DNA of 64,000 nucleotides from Oscillospiraceae bacterium. GTDB taxonomy: Bacteria; Bacillota; Clostridia; Oscillospirales; CAG-272. A program made the position numbers and the translations under genes. Below are positions 42,877 to 52,066 of the stretch, in pieces. The stretch is taken from positions 1-64,000 of the forward strand of contig SVRP01000001.1 of the NCBI GenBank assembly GCA_015064735.1, read 5' to 3'. A model generated the notes under the pieces. The model saw nothing but the letters and a program-made list of their open reading frames with translations. It was not told the DNA's origin and made no database searches. The number at the start of each line of letters is the position of its first letter. Position 1 is the first letter of the stretch.

Positions 42877-44172
42877 ATGACCTACAACAAGAAAACCATT
42901 GAAGACATTGACGTAGCCGGCAAGAAGGTTCTTGTACGCTGCGACTTCAACGTACCTCTTAAGGATGGCGTAATCACCTCCGACAAGAGAATCATAGGCG
43001 CGCTTCCCACCATTAAGTATCTCCTTGACAATGGCGCAAAGGTTATTCTTTGCTCTCACATGGGCAAGCCCCACAGCATCTTTACCGAGGGCTTTGGACT
43101 TACTAAGAAGGAGAAGGCAAAGGTTGAGGCTCTTCCCGCAGAGGAGCAGGCAGCTGCAAAGGCTGAGCTTCTTACGAAGGCACTCGACGATAAAAAGAAA
43201 TTCACCCTTAAGCCCGTTGCGGACCGTCTTAACGAGCTTCTCGACGGCAAGGTAACCTTTGCTGAGGATATCGTTGGCCCCGACGCTCAGGCTAAGGTAG
43301 CGGCTCTCAAGGCAGGCGAGGCAGTTCTTATAGAGAACGTTCGTTTCGATGCAAGAGAGACCAAGAACGGCGCAGATTTCGCAAAGGAGCTTGCTTCTTT
43401 TGCTGAGGTTTACGTAAACGACGCATTCGGTTCCGCTCACAGAGCTCACGCTTCAACCGCAGGCGTTGCTGATTATCTTCCCGCAGTTTGCGGATACCTT
43501 ATCCAGAAGGAAATCTCCATCATGGGCAAGGCTCTTGCTGATCCTGCACGTCCCTTCGTTGCAATTCTTGGCGGCGCAAAGGTTTCCGATAAGATCGGTG
43601 TTATCAACAACCTCATTGAGAAGGTTGATACCCTTATTATCGGCGGCGGTATGGCATATACCTTCTTCAAGGCTAACGGACACGATGTTGGAACCTCTCT
43701 GTGCGAGGAAGACAAGATCGACCTTGCAAAGGAGCTTGTTGCAAAGGCTGAGGCTAAGGGCGTTAAGTTCCTTATTCCCGTTGATAACCGCATCGGACGC
43801 GAGTACGACGAGAACACCGAGTGCAAGGTAACAGATTCCGACAATATCCCCTCTGACTGGATGGGACTCGACATCGGCCCCAAGACCGAGGAGCTCTTTG
43901 CAAACGCGATCAAGGGCGCAGGAACCGTTGTATGGAACGGACCTATGGGCGTTTCCGAGTGGAAGAACTTTGCTTCGGGTACTAACGCAGTAGCTAAGGC
44001 TGTTGCTGAAAGCGGCGCTATTTCTATTATCGGCGGAGGCGACTCTGCGGCTGCAGTTGAAAAGCTCGGCTACGCTGACAAGATGACCCACATCTCTACC
44101 GGTGGCGGTGCATCCCTTGAGTTCCTTGAGGGCAAGACTCTTCCCGGTATAGCTTGTCTCCTTGATAAATAA
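42877..44172 (+). CDS. pgk: Phosphoglycerate kinase with an internal insert
   Basis: Glycolytic ATP-forming kinase that converts 1,3-bisphosphoglycerate to 3-phosphoglycerate. It has 431 residues against about 395 usual. The substrate loop is [12 protein letters not shown] (about 21-32) and the C-terminal nucleotide loop is [14 protein letters not shown] (near 390). Extra length is a charged segment of about 35 residues between SHMGKP and TLKPVADRL (about 63-110), rich in Lys, Glu and Ala, at the mouth of the N-domain. Active-site motifs are intact, so it should be functional. Followed by a hairpin and tpiA. Confidence 0.95.
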   Translation: MTYNKKTIEDIDVAGKKVLVRCDFNVPLKDGVITSDKRIIGALPTIKYLLDNGAKVILCSHMGKPHSIFTEGFGLTKKEKAKVEALPAEEQAAAKAELLTKALDDKKKFTLKPVADRLNELLDGKVTFAEDIVGPDAQAKVAALKAGEAVLIENVRFDARETKNGADFAKELASFAEVYVNDAFGSAHRAHASTAGVADYLPAVCGYLIQKEISIMGKALADPARPFVAILGGAKVSDKIGVINNLIEKVDTLIIGGGMAYTFFKANGHDVGTSLCEEDKIDLAKELVAKAEAKGVKFLIPVDNRIGREYDENTECKVTDSDNIPSDWMGLDIGPKTEELFANAIKGAGTVVWNGPMGVSEWKNFASGTNAVAKAVAESGAISIIGGGDSAAAVEKLGYADKMTHISTGGGASLEFLEGKTLPGIACLLDK

Positions 44173-44181
44173 TAAAAAACA

Positions 44182-44214
44182 AAAGGGGAGACCCGTTGCG
44201 GTTTCCCCATTTTT
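44182..44214 (+). promoter_or_regulatory. Intercistronic hairpin between pgk and tpiA
   Basis: The stem GGGGAGACC/GGTTTCCCC (one mismatch) followed by ATTTTT looks like a partial terminator or RNA-stability element, which would set the pgk to tpiA ratio. Confidence 0.55.
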
Positions 44215-44236
44215 AAGAAAAGAGAGGTATTTTAAA

Positions 44237-45004
44237 ATGAATCCCGCAAAGAGAAGAACAGTAATCGCAGGCAACTGGAAGATGAACTTTACTCCCGACG
44301 AGGCAACTGCGTTTATCAATGAAATAAAGCCTATGGTTGCAGGCAAGGACAACTGCGACATTATTTTCTGCGCTCCCTTCGTAACCATTTCCGCTGCTAT
44401 GGCTGCGGCTGAGGGTTCTAACATAAAGATCGGCGCTGAGAACGTACACTACGAGGAAAAGGGCGCTTACACCGGTGAGGTTTCCGCAAAGATGCTCAAG
44501 GCTATCGGTGTTGAGTACGTAATCATCGGACACAGCGAAAGAAGACAGTATTTCGGTGAGACCGACGAGACTGTTAACCTTCGCACAAAGGCTGCTCTCG
44601 CTAACGGAATGAAGGTTATCCTTTGCCTTGGTGAGGTCAAGGAGCAGAGACTTGCGGGCATTACCAACGAGGTAGTTGCTATGCAGACAAAGCTTGACCT
44701 TGCAGGAATTGACGCTGATGCGCTTAAGAACGTAATCATCGCTTACGAGCCTGTATGGGCGATCGGAACCGGACTTACCGCGACTCCCGAGCAGGCAGAG
44801 GAGACCTGCGGAGAGATCCGTAAGGTTCTTGCGGATATGTACGGAGCTGACGTAGCGGAGACCGTTACCATTCAGTACGGCGGTTCTATGAACGACGCAA
44901 ACGCAGCAGAGCTTCTTGCAAAGCCCAACGTTGACGGCGGACTTATCGGAGGAGCTTCTCTCGTAGCAAAGAAGTTCACGGCTATCGTTGACGCTGCTCA
45001 GTAA
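44237..45004 (+). CDS. tpiA: Triose-phosphate isomerase
   Basis: Interconverts dihydroxyacetone phosphate and glyceraldehyde-3-phosphate. Standard length (255 residues): GNWKMNFT near 12-19 with the catalytic Lys, IGHSERRQYF (catalytic His) near 95, AYEPVWAIGTG (catalytic Glu) near 168, and the phosphate loop YGGSMNDANAAEL. The ATG at 44237 has AGAGAGG upstream; an earlier in-frame ATG overlaps pgk and the hairpin and is rejected. Its product pool also feeds the G1P dehydrogenase at 34130. Confidence 0.97.
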   Translation: MNPAKRRTVIAGNWKMNFTPDEATAFINEIKPMVAGKDNCDIIFCAPFVTISAAMAAAEGSNIKIGAENVHYEEKGAYTGEVSAKMLKAIGVEYVIIGHSERRQYFGETDETVNLRTKAALANGMKVILCLGEVKEQRLAGITNEVVAMQTKLDLAGIDADALKNVIIAYEPVWAIGTGLTATPEQAEETCGEIRKVLADMYGADVAETVTIQYGGSMNDANAAELLAKPNVDGGLIGGASLVAKKFTAIVDAAQ

Positions 45005-45018
45005 TTGTTGATAATTAA

Positions 45019-45060
45019 GAGGTATCGTAGGTTTAGAACTTACGATACCTCTTTTTTATA
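45019..45060 (+). terminator. Terminator of pgk-tpiA
   Basis: AAGAGGTATCGTA/TACGATACCTCTT stem followed by TTTTTAT. Confidence 0.88.
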
Positions 45061-45087
45061 AAAAATATTAATAAGATATATAATTAC

Positions 45088-45116
45088 TTGATTTTGCTGT
45101 TAAACCGTGGTATAAT
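45088..45116 (+). promoter_or_regulatory. Promoter of rbfA-nrnA
   Basis: TTGATT (45088-45093), a 17-base spacer and TATAAT (45111-45116), about 30 bases ahead of rbfA. Confidence 0.75.
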
Positions 45117-45148
45117 AACCTTAGAATCTTATTATCTAAGAGGTAAAA

Positions 45149-45526
45149 ATGGCAAATTACAGAAGAGGAAGAATAAACGATGAAATGCAGAAGGAGCTTT
45201 CTGCCGCATTGCGCGAGGTAAAGGACCCCAGAGTCAGCGGAGCGTTTATAAGCATAACCGCCGTTGAGGTAACTCCCGACCTTAAATACGCAAAGGTATT
45301 TTATTCGTCGCTTAACGGTGATAAAAAGGAGATAGCAAAGGGTCTTAAGTCCTCTGCGGGCTATATCCGAAAGCTTATCGCAACGAGAATGAATCTCCGT
45401 ATGACACCTGAATTCACATTTTACGAGGACCATTCTATCGAGCACGGAGCTCATATTTCGAAGCTCTTTAACAGTATAGAATACGCACCGGAAACCGATG
45501 TAGAGGATAAAGAAAATGACGACTGA
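45149..45526 (+). CDS. rbfA: Ribosome-binding factor A
   Basis: Maturation factor for the 30S subunit that acts on the 5' helix of 16S rRNA. The 125-residue KH-fold protein has RINDEMQKELSAALREVKDP at the start, VEVTPDLKYAKVFYSSL, and the basic IRKLIATRMNLRMTPEFTF typical of RbfA. It overlaps nrnA by 11 bases, the classic rbfA-nrnA order of Firmicutes, here without infB or truB next door. Confidence 0.93.
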   Translation: MANYRRGRINDEMQKELSAALREVKDPRVSGAFISITAVEVTPDLKYAKVFYSSLNGDKKEIAKGLKSSAGYIRKLIATRMNLRMTPEFTFYEDHSIEHGAHISKLFNSIEYAPETDVEDKENDD

Positions 45527-46538
45527 TTATTTCAAAAAGCTTAGCTTGGACGAGCTTTGCGATAAGCTCTGTGAAAACAAGGCAACGCTTATAATCTTTC
45601 ATTGCCGTCCCGATGCCGATGCGGTAGGCTCTGCCTTTGCCTTGCGCGAGCTTTTACGACTTATGAGCATTCCCGCAATATGCGCTTGCGCAGACGAAAT
45701 GCCCGAAAGATTGCGCTTCCTTGCCGATGGAGTGCAGGGTAGCGTTTTGCTTGACGGAGATATAGAGCTTGGTCATGAAAGAGTCATAAGCGTTGACTCG
45801 GCATCTCCGGGGCAGCTTGGGGAGCTTTACGAGAGACTTCTCAAGAATATAGATATTATGATAGATCACCATTCTATGGGGACGGTCTATGCCGATAATT
45901 ATATTTTACCGCAGGCTTCGGCAACCGGCGAAATAATCTACGAGATCGCCAAGAAGTTGCTTGAGCAGGGAAAAATCCCCTATATTCCACCGAGGGTTAC
46001 AAACAGCATTTATGCCGCAATATGCTCGGATACGGGAAGCTTCAGATATTCCAATGCGACACCCACAACCTTTAGGGTTGCCGCTGAGCTTGTTGAGCTT
46101 GGAGTTGATCACGTGTCGATCGCTCATCAGCTTTTCGAGGCTAAATCCTATAAGCAGGTAAAGGCAGAGGGAGAGGCAGCAAGCAGACTTCAGCTTCATG
46201 ACGGAGGCAAAATTGCATCTGTAACCTTCCCTTATTCGTCAAAGTTTGCGCTAAGTCTTTCCGACGAACACCTTGAAACTATCATAAACGTTCCGCGCTC
46301 TGTGGCGGGGGTTGAGGTAGCGTTTTCGGTCCGTCAGCCGGAGGAAGCTCCCTTTTTCAGAGTGTCCATGCGATCCGAGGGAGATTTTGACGTTTCGGAA
46401 ATATGCGCGTCATTCGGCGGCGGAGGACACGTTAAAGCCGCGGGGTGCAGTATCGAGGCGGCAAACGTAATAGAAGCCGAGGAAAAAATACTTGAAGCTA
46501 TCAGAGTAAAAATGAAAGCTCTGAAAAATATAAAATAA
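45516..46538 (+). CDS. nrnA: DHH/DHHA1 phosphoesterase, NrnA type (oligoribonuclease, pAp phosphatase)
   Basis: Degrades nanoRNAs and dephosphorylates pAp. The 340-residue protein has the DHH motifs CRPDADAVGSAFAL (near 30), SVDSASPGQLGE, MIDHHSMG (near 117) and CSDTGSFRYSNATP, then a DHHA1 domain with FGGGGHVKAAGC (near 295). Length is normal. The start codon lies inside rbfA, and the ribosome site (AGAGG) is within its coding region, so translation is coupled. Confidence 0.93.
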   Translation: MTTDYFKKLSLDELCDKLCENKATLIIFHCRPDADAVGSAFALRELLRLMSIPAICACADEMPERLRFLADGVQGSVLLDGDIELGHERVISVDSASPGQLGELYERLLKNIDIMIDHHSMGTVYADNYILPQASATGEIIYEIAKKLLEQGKIPYIPPRVTNSIYAAICSDTGSFRYSNATPTTFRVAAELVELGVDHVSIAHQLFEAKSYKQVKAEGEAASRLQLHDGGKIASVTFPYSSKFALSLSDEHLETIINVPRSVAGVEVAFSVRQPEEAPFFRVSMRSEGDFDVSEICASFGGGGHVKAAGCSIEAANVIEAEEKILEAIRVKMKALKNIK

Positions 46539-46559
46539 AAATTAAAGTGAGGAAATTTT

Positions 46560-48308
46560 ATGAGCAACATTCCAAGATGTGAGCATCCCCGTCCCGACCG
46601 AAAGAGAGAGGCGTGGATAAATCTTAACGGAACGTGGGATTTTGAGATAGACAACGCAAAGGTAGGTCTTGAAAAGAAATTCTACGAAAGAGAAGCGCTG
46701 GATATGAAAATTACCGTTCCCTTTAGCGCGGAGAGCGTTCTTTCGGGGATCGGACATACCGACTTCATGAATGCCGTTTGGTACAGACGCGAGCTTGATA
46801 TTCCCGCAGAGTGGACAGGCAAGAGAGTGATTTTACATATCGATGCCTGTGATTATGCAACCACCGTTTTTGTAAACGGCAAAAAGGTTGGTACACACAG
46901 AGGAGGATACACCTCATTTGCTTTTGATATTACCGATTATCTTGCGGAAAGCGGAAACTACGTAACCGTATATGCGGAGGATGACGTTCGCTCTCAGAAG
47001 CAGGTTTGCGGAAAGCAGTCGTCAAAGCTCGGCTCTCACGGCTGTCATTACACCAGAACTACCGGTATCTGGCAGACCGTATGGCTTGAGGCCGTTGAAC
47101 CCGCTTACGTTGCTTCCTATAAGGCATACCCAAATATTTCCGATCCCTCTGTCTCGCTTGAAGTAAAGACCGTGGATGCTTTCGGTGCATCACTTACCGT
47201 AAAAGCATATTATGAAGGCAATCTCATGGGCGAAGCTGCTACCACTGTAACTGCGGCATCTGCTTTCCTTAAGATCGACCTTGCAGAGAAGCACCTTTGG
47301 GAGTGCGGAAACGGTCGCCTTTACGATCTCTGCTTTGAGCTTACCAAGGACGGTAAGACAGACGTCCTTGACGGATACTTCGGACTTCGTGAGGTTCGTC
47401 TTTCTGCCGAGAAGGGTCTCCAGATAAACGGAAAGACCGTATACGGAAGATTCGTTCTCGATCAGGGCTTCTACCCCGACGGAATTATAACCGCACCCAC
47501 CGATGATGCGCTGATTTTTGATATCGAAGCATCTATGGCTTGTGGCTTTAACGGCGCAAGACTTCACCAGAAGGTATTTGAGCCAAGATTCCTTTACCAT
47601 GCTGACAAACACGGCTATATGGTATGGGCAGAGACCGGAAACTGGGGACTTGACCACACTCTCTTTGAAAATTTGCAGAACTTCTTGCCCGAATGGCTTG
47701 AAGAGGTTGAAAGAGACTTCTCTCACCCATCCGTTATAGGCTGGTGTCCTTTCAACGAGACGTGGGATCTTAATGGCAGACAGCATTGCGTTGCTCTCAT
47801 AGACATGGTTTATGACGTAACGAAGGCTCTTGATAACACAAGACCTGTAATCGCTGACAGCGGTTCCTTCCCCACGACACGTACTGACGTTAACGACTTC
47901 CACGAATACAGACAAGATCCCGCGGAATTTGCCCAATGCTTTGACGAAATGGATAAGGGCATCATAAAGGATCAGATATTCAGAAAGTACGGTGGCAAAC
48001 GTCAGGAATTCAAGCCCGGACTTCCCGTGTTTATCAGTGAATACGGCGGAATCAAGTGGGTAATGGAAGAGGACGCCACAGCATGGGGCTACGGTAAATC
48101 GGTTACAACCGAGGAAGAATTCTTCCAGAGACTTGAGGGAATTACCGACGTGCTTCTTGAGCACCCCATGATATTCGGTTACTGCTACACTCAGCTTACC
48201 GACGTTGAGCAGGAGCAGAACGGACTTTTGACTTACGACAGAAAATTCAAGTTCGCTCCCGAAAAGTATCACAGAATATTCGCCAAAAAAGCGTTTATAG
48301 AAGAATAA
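46560..48308 (+). CDS. Glycoside hydrolase family 2 enzyme (beta-galactosidase/glucuronidase-like)
   Basis: Cytoplasmic retaining beta-glycosidase of 582 residues, at the short end of the family. It has a sugar-binding jelly roll (LNGTWDFEID, TDFMNAVWYRRE, YTRTTGIWQTVWLE), an immunoglobulin-like middle and a TIM barrel. The acid/base is Glu400 in CPFNETW and the nucleophile is Glu494 in FISEYGG. No signal peptide, so the substrate must be an imported oligosaccharide. It follows nrnA by 21 bases with GTGAGG upstream and probably rides on the same transcript. Exact sugar unresolved. Confidence 0.9.
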   Translation: MSNIPRCEHPRPDRKREAWINLNGTWDFEIDNAKVGLEKKFYEREALDMKITVPFSAESVLSGIGHTDFMNAVWYRRELDIPAEWTGKRVILHIDACDYATTVFVNGKKVGTHRGGYTSFAFDITDYLAESGNYVTVYAEDDVRSQKQVCGKQSSKLGSHGCHYTRTTGIWQTVWLEAVEPAYVASYKAYPNISDPSVSLEVKTVDAFGASLTVKAYYEGNLMGEAATTVTAASAFLKIDLAEKHLWECGNGRLYDLCFELTKDGKTDVLDGYFGLREVRLSAEKGLQINGKTVYGRFVLDQGFYPDGIITAPTDDALIFDIEASMACGFNGARLHQKVFEPRFLYHADKHGYMVWAETGNWGLDHTLFENLQNFLPEWLEEVERDFSHPSVIGWCPFNETWDLNGRQHCVALIDMVYDVTKALDNTRPVIADSGSFPTTRTDVNDFHEYRQDPAEFAQCFDEMDKGIIKDQIFRKYGGKRQEFKPGLPVFISEYGGIKWVMEEDATAWGYGKSVTTEEEFFQRLEGITDVLLEHPMIFGYCYTQLTDVEQEQNGLLTYDRKFKFAPEKYHRIFAKKAFIEE

Positions 48309-48311
48309 ATA

Positions 48312-48351
48312 AAAAATCCTGAGTTCGCTATTGAACTCAGGATTTTTTATT
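48312..48351. terminator. Bidirectional terminator between GH2 and cyclophilin genes
   Basis: AAAAAATCCTGAGTTC/GAACTCAGGATTTTTT stem between converging genes. Confidence 0.88.
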
Positions 48352-48352
48352 A

Positions 48353-49714
48353 TTACTTGGATATTGTAACAAATTCAACCGAAGTCATAACAACGTCGGT
48401 AGTGGGCTTGTCGTAATAATCCGTGTTGGTGGTAGCAATTGCATCGATTACTTCCTGACCGTGTACAACGTAGCCGAAGGATGCGTAGTTACCGTCAAGG
48501 CTGTTGGAATTGCTGTTCGAGGTCTTATGTACTATAAAGAACTGGGAAGACGCGCTGTCGGGATTGTTGGATCTTGCCATGGAAATAACTCCGCGGATAT
48601 GACCGAGATTATTTTCAAATCCGTTAGCGGAAAACTCTCCCTTTATCGTCGTGCCCGAGCCGCCGAAGCCGTTACCCTGCGGGTCTCCGCCTTGTATCAT
48701 GAAGTTTGATATAACTCTGTGAAAGATAAGTCCGTTATAAAAGCCTTCTCCAACAAGCTTTTTGAAGTTGGCAACGGTTTCGGGAGCAACGTCGGGGAAA
48801 AGACGGATTATCATGTCTCCCTTTGTGGTACGCATTCTTACGTAGTTGGTAGGCTCAGTCGAAACGGTTGCCGTAAAGTCGGTAAGCATCGAAAGGTCTA
48901 TTGACTCAAAAGAGGGAGCATCTGTCGCTCCATTGTCGGGAGTTGAATCGTTATTCGTTGGGGGAGTAACGGAAGGATTTTTGTCTGAATCGGTCGTGTT
49001 ATTGCCGATGTCGTTTGAAGATGTAGAAACCTTTGCAAATTTTACGGAATTAATAATTACGTCAACCACGGGTTTGTCGTTGTAATCGGTACGGCATTCC
49101 GCAATATCGTCAACAACGTCCATTCCGTATACAACGTAACCGAATGCGGCATATTTTCCGTCGAGGCTGTCAAGATTGTTCTGCGAGGTTTTGTGTACTA
49201 TAAAGAACTGAGACGATGCGCTGTTGGGATTATTGGCTCTTGCCATAGAAATAACACCGCGAATGTGGTGGAGATTGTTCTGAAAATTATTGGAGGTGAA
49301 TTCACCCATAATATTTGTTTCGGAACCGCCGGTGCCGTCGCCCTTGGGGTCTCCGCCCTGAATCATAAAGGACGAAATAATTCTGTGGAAGGTAAGACCG
49401 TCGTAAAAGCCCTCGGATACAAGAGACTTGAAGTTAGCAACCGTTTGAGGCGCAACCTCGGGGAAAAGACGGATAACGATTTTACCGAAATTGTTAACGT
49501 CCATGATTACGTAGTCGGTTACCTCAGCGGTTTCGGTTACGCTTGAAAGATCGGAGACGGTAGAAAAGTCCAGCTCCTCATATTTTGGAGCTACGCGATT
49601 GCCGTCCATGGAATTTTCATTGGGGTTGTTCTCATTAAACGTTTCCTCAGTACAGGAAACAAGCGCGCCTGCAAGAAGAACGAGAGATATAATTACGCAC
49701 AAAAATTTTTTCAT
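48353..49714 (-). CDS. Lipoprotein with two tandem cyclophilin (peptidyl-prolyl isomerase) domains
   Basis: Extracytoplasmic folding factor of 453 residues. The lipobox LLAGALVSC puts the lipidated Cys at about 21. Two PpiA-type domains (about 60-225 and 285-450) share FHRIISSFMIQGGDPKGDGT / FHRVISNFMIQGGDPQGNGF, IRGVISMAR and SSQFFIVHKTS. An Asn/Asp/Thr/Pro-rich linker separates them. Both keep the catalytic Arg in FHR and the QGGD loop, so both may be active. Gene duplication within one frame is evident. Own promoter at 49755. Confidence 0.9.
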   Translation of the reverse strand: MKKFLCVIISLVLLAGALVSCTEETFNENNPNENSMDGNRVAPKYEELDFSTVSDLSSVTETAEVTDYVIMDVNNFGKIVIRLFPEVAPQTVANFKSLVSEGFYDGLTFHRIISSFMIQGGDPKGDGTGGSETNIMGEFTSNNFQNNLHHIRGVISMARANNPNSASSQFFIVHKTSQNNLDSLDGKYAAFGYVVYGMDVVDDIAECRTDYNDKPVVDVIINSVKFAKVSTSSNDIGNNTTDSDKNPSVTPPTNNDSTPDNGATDAPSFESIDLSMLTDFTATVSTEPTNYVRMRTTKGDMIIRLFPDVAPETVANFKKLVGEGFYNGLIFHRVISNFMIQGGDPQGNGFGGSGTTIKGEFSANGFENNLGHIRGVISMARSNNPDSASSQFFIVHKTSNSNSNSLDGNYASFGYVVHGQEVIDAIATTNTDYYDKPTTDVVMTSVEFVTISK

Positions 49715-49754
49715 TTAAGCTTCTCCTGTTTGCATATAAGTAATTAACAGAATT

Positions 49755-49783
49755 ATTTTATCAGATTTTCTTTGTTTTGTCAA
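49755..49783 (-). promoter_or_regulatory. Promoter of the double-cyclophilin gene
   Basis: On the minus strand TTGACA (49783-49778), 17-base spacer, TAAAAT (49760-49755). Confidence 0.82.
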
Positions 49784-49811
49784 GAACTTTAAGGTCAAGT
49801 AGGGGGATTTT

Positions 49812-50885
49812 ATGAAGGTATCCGAGGAAAAATACGCAAGACGCACGGTGGCATTTGTTGCGGCGATGCTTGCGGTTGTTGTATGGGAACGGTTGGGAAA
49901 AAGCTTCTTTTCAACTCTTGGAATGATCGCTCTATCCTTTCTTATAGCATCGGTGATCGCGTCTGCCGCGCGGAAAATATCAAAAAAGACGGGAATTCCT
50001 CAGGGATTTTGGGCGGGAATAATTGTTGTGGGTCTTTTTTTGCTTCTTGGAGCAGTATTGACCGCTGTGGCAATAAGATTGGTCCGAGAGTGCGGTGATC
50101 TTCTTATATGGCTTTCGGAGAGTGGCGGGGAGGACGGAGCCTCCCTTGAAGCATCGAAAATAGCAAGAAAATTTTTGCAGAGTATCCCGTTTTTCAGAAA
50201 TAACGAGGGCGCGAAAATATATTTTGAAAATATTACCGAATCATTATTGCGGGAGAGTGTAAATGCAATCGGAAAACGAATGGCAGCGGTTCTTGCAGCA
50301 ACCCTTCATGCAACACCGAGAGCAGCTGTTGGAATGTTTGTGTTCATTATGTCCACCTTTTATTTTTCGGTTGACTATTACAGAATACGCGCAATGATTA
50401 AGAACGTTTTACCTCAAACGGTTGTAAAAAGAGTGTCTGTAATATCCGAAAGACTTTCAGCAGCTCTTAAAGGCTATGCCAAAGCTTACTTTATTATTTT
50501 TCTTATAACCTTTTGTCAGCTTTTTTGCGGATTTTTGATTCTGAAAGTAAAATTTGCTTTTCTGATATCTCTCGGAATTGCAGCCATAGACATATTGCCC
50601 GTTCTCGGATCAGGAATAGCTCTTGTCCCTTGGGCGGCGGTATCCTTTTATCTTCACAATAACAGTCTCGGAACGGGATTGATTGTTTTGTACGGTATAG
50701 TTACTATCGTAAGACAGATAGCCGAGCCTCGAATTGTCGGTGTGGGACTGGGAATACATCCTTTGGCATCGTTGTTGTGTATGTTTCTCGGTATGTCGTT
50801 TTTTGGGGTGTTCGGAGCAGTGATCGGCCCATTTCTTGCGGTGGCAGTGAGAGAAATTTTCTTTTGCAAAACCAAAAAAATGTAG
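49812..50885 (+). CDS. AI-2E family membrane transporter (YtvI/PerM-like)
   Basis: Integral membrane protein of 357 residues with about eight helices, in the family once called AI-2 exporters (now including ion antiporters and the sporulation protein YtvI). Family features are the helix pair near 15-75, the soluble loop at about 85-155, the DILPVLGSGIALVPWA motif (near 262) and RQIAEPRIVGVGLGIHPLAS (near 300). The substrate cannot be inferred. Single gene, with GTAGGGGG upstream, divergent from the cyclophilin gene. Confidence 0.85.
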   Translation: MKVSEEKYARRTVAFVAAMLAVVVWERLGKSFFSTLGMIALSFLIASVIASAARKISKKTGIPQGFWAGIIVVGLFLLLGAVLTAVAIRLVRECGDLLIWLSESGGEDGASLEASKIARKFLQSIPFFRNNEGAKIYFENITESLLRESVNAIGKRMAAVLAATLHATPRAAVGMFVFIMSTFYFSVDYYRIRAMIKNVLPQTVVKRVSVISERLSAALKGYAKAYFIIFLITFCQLFCGFLILKVKFAFLISLGIAAIDILPVLGSGIALVPWAAVSFYLHNNSLGTGLIVLYGIVTIVRQIAEPRIVGVGLGIHPLASLLCMFLGMSFFGVFGAVIGPFLAVAVREIFFCKTKKM

Positions 50886-50907
50886 GTATATAAACAACAA
50901 AATGCTA

Positions 50908-50936
50908 TTTACTAATATATTATTTAGGTGTACAAT
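50908..50936 (+). promoter_or_regulatory. Weak promoter of the second oxidoreductase operon
   Basis: TTTACT (50908-50913), 17-base spacer, TACAAT (50931-50936), about 70 bases ahead of the first ATG. Confidence 0.4.
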
Positions 50937-51006
50937 AAAACTGTAATACACGGCAAATTGTACCGTAATGTCTAACCGGAAAAATAAATTGTTTGGAGGA
51001 ATAAAA

Positions 51007-52065
51007 ATGAAAACTATTGCTGTTGTTGGCTGTGGAAGAATTGCAAGGGGAGCTCATTTTCCCGCATTTGCGAAAATTGAAGGACTTAAGGTAAAATATG
51101 CGTGCGACCTTATCATAGAAAAGGCGCAGGCATTTAAGGACGAATATCCCGAGCTTGTTGAAAACGTAATCTCAGATTATAAAATCGCACTTGCTGACCC
51201 TGAGGTGGAAGCTGTATTTGTGCTCACACCCAATTACGCTCACTATACTGTTACTATGGATGCTCTGCGCGCAGGCAAGCACGTAATGTGCGAGAAGCCT
51301 ATAACCGTAAACTATAAGCTTTCCTGCGAAATGGCTGAGGAAGCGAAGAAGCAGGGAAAGATGCTCAATATCGGTGTTTGCAACCGCTATCATAAATCGG
51401 TAGAAATGCTTCGAGAGCTTAACGAGGAAGGAAAGTTCGGAAACATATACCACGTATATTGCTCCTTCAGATCTCACCGTTCTATCCCCGGACTCGGAGG
51501 CGCGTTCACAACCAAGAGTCAGTCGGGCGGCGGAGTACTTATCGACTGGGGCGTACACTTCCTTGACCTTATCCTCTATATTCTCGGAGGCGCAAAGCTT
51601 AATAACGTAACCTGCGATACCTATTGCGAAATGGCAAAGAATATGAAGGAATATACCTACAAGAATATGTGGGCGGAGGACACCTCGAATACCGAAAGCG
51701 GAACTAACGACGTTGACGATTTCGTTACGGGCTACGTTCGTACCGATAAGGCAAGCATCTCCTTTAACGGGGCATGGGCGCAGAATATCGAGGAAAAGGA
51801 AATGTTCATAGATATACTCGGAGATAAGGCGGGCGCGCGTTTGCAGTACGGCAAGAAATTCGTTATTTACAACGGAGATACTCTTGAGACCGAGACCTTT
51901 GATTACGATATCCCCGATATGTACGAAAGAGAGGACAGAGCATTCTTCGAGGCTATCGATAGCGGCATTAAGGACAGAAACAATATCGAGAACATTCTCG
52001 AAAGCGCAAAGCTTCTTGACTCGCTCTACGCGTCAGCCGATATAAGAAAGGAAATTGAGCTTTAA
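51007..52065 (+). CDS. Gfo/Idh/MocA family oxidoreductase
   Basis: NAD(P)-binding dehydrogenase of 352 residues. The Rossmann loop IAVVGCGRIARGAHF begins at residue 4; MCEKPITVNYKLS carries the Lys-Pro pair (near 98), and GGVLIDWGVHFLDLILY holds the catalytic Asp-His type residues (near 180). The ATG has TTTGGAGG upstream; an in-frame ATG 39 bases earlier is rejected. First gene of a tight three-gene unit with the short homologue and an isomerase. Probably oxidises a sugar or cyclitol. Confidence 0.9.
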   Translation: MKTIAVVGCGRIARGAHFPAFAKIEGLKVKYACDLIIEKAQAFKDEYPELVENVISDYKIALADPEVEAVFVLTPNYAHYTVTMDALRAGKHVMCEKPITVNYKLSCEMAEEAKKQGKMLNIGVCNRYHKSVEMLRELNEEGKFGNIYHVYCSFRSHRSIPGLGGAFTTKSQSGGGVLIDWGVHFLDLILYILGGAKLNNVTCDTYCEMAKNMKEYTYKNMWAEDTSNTESGTNDVDDFVTGYVRTDKASISFNGAWAQNIEEKEMFIDILGDKAGARLQYGKKFVIYNGDTLETETFDYDIPDMYEREDRAFFEAIDSGIKDRNNIENILESAKLLDSLYASADIRKEIEL

Positions 52066-52066
52066 T

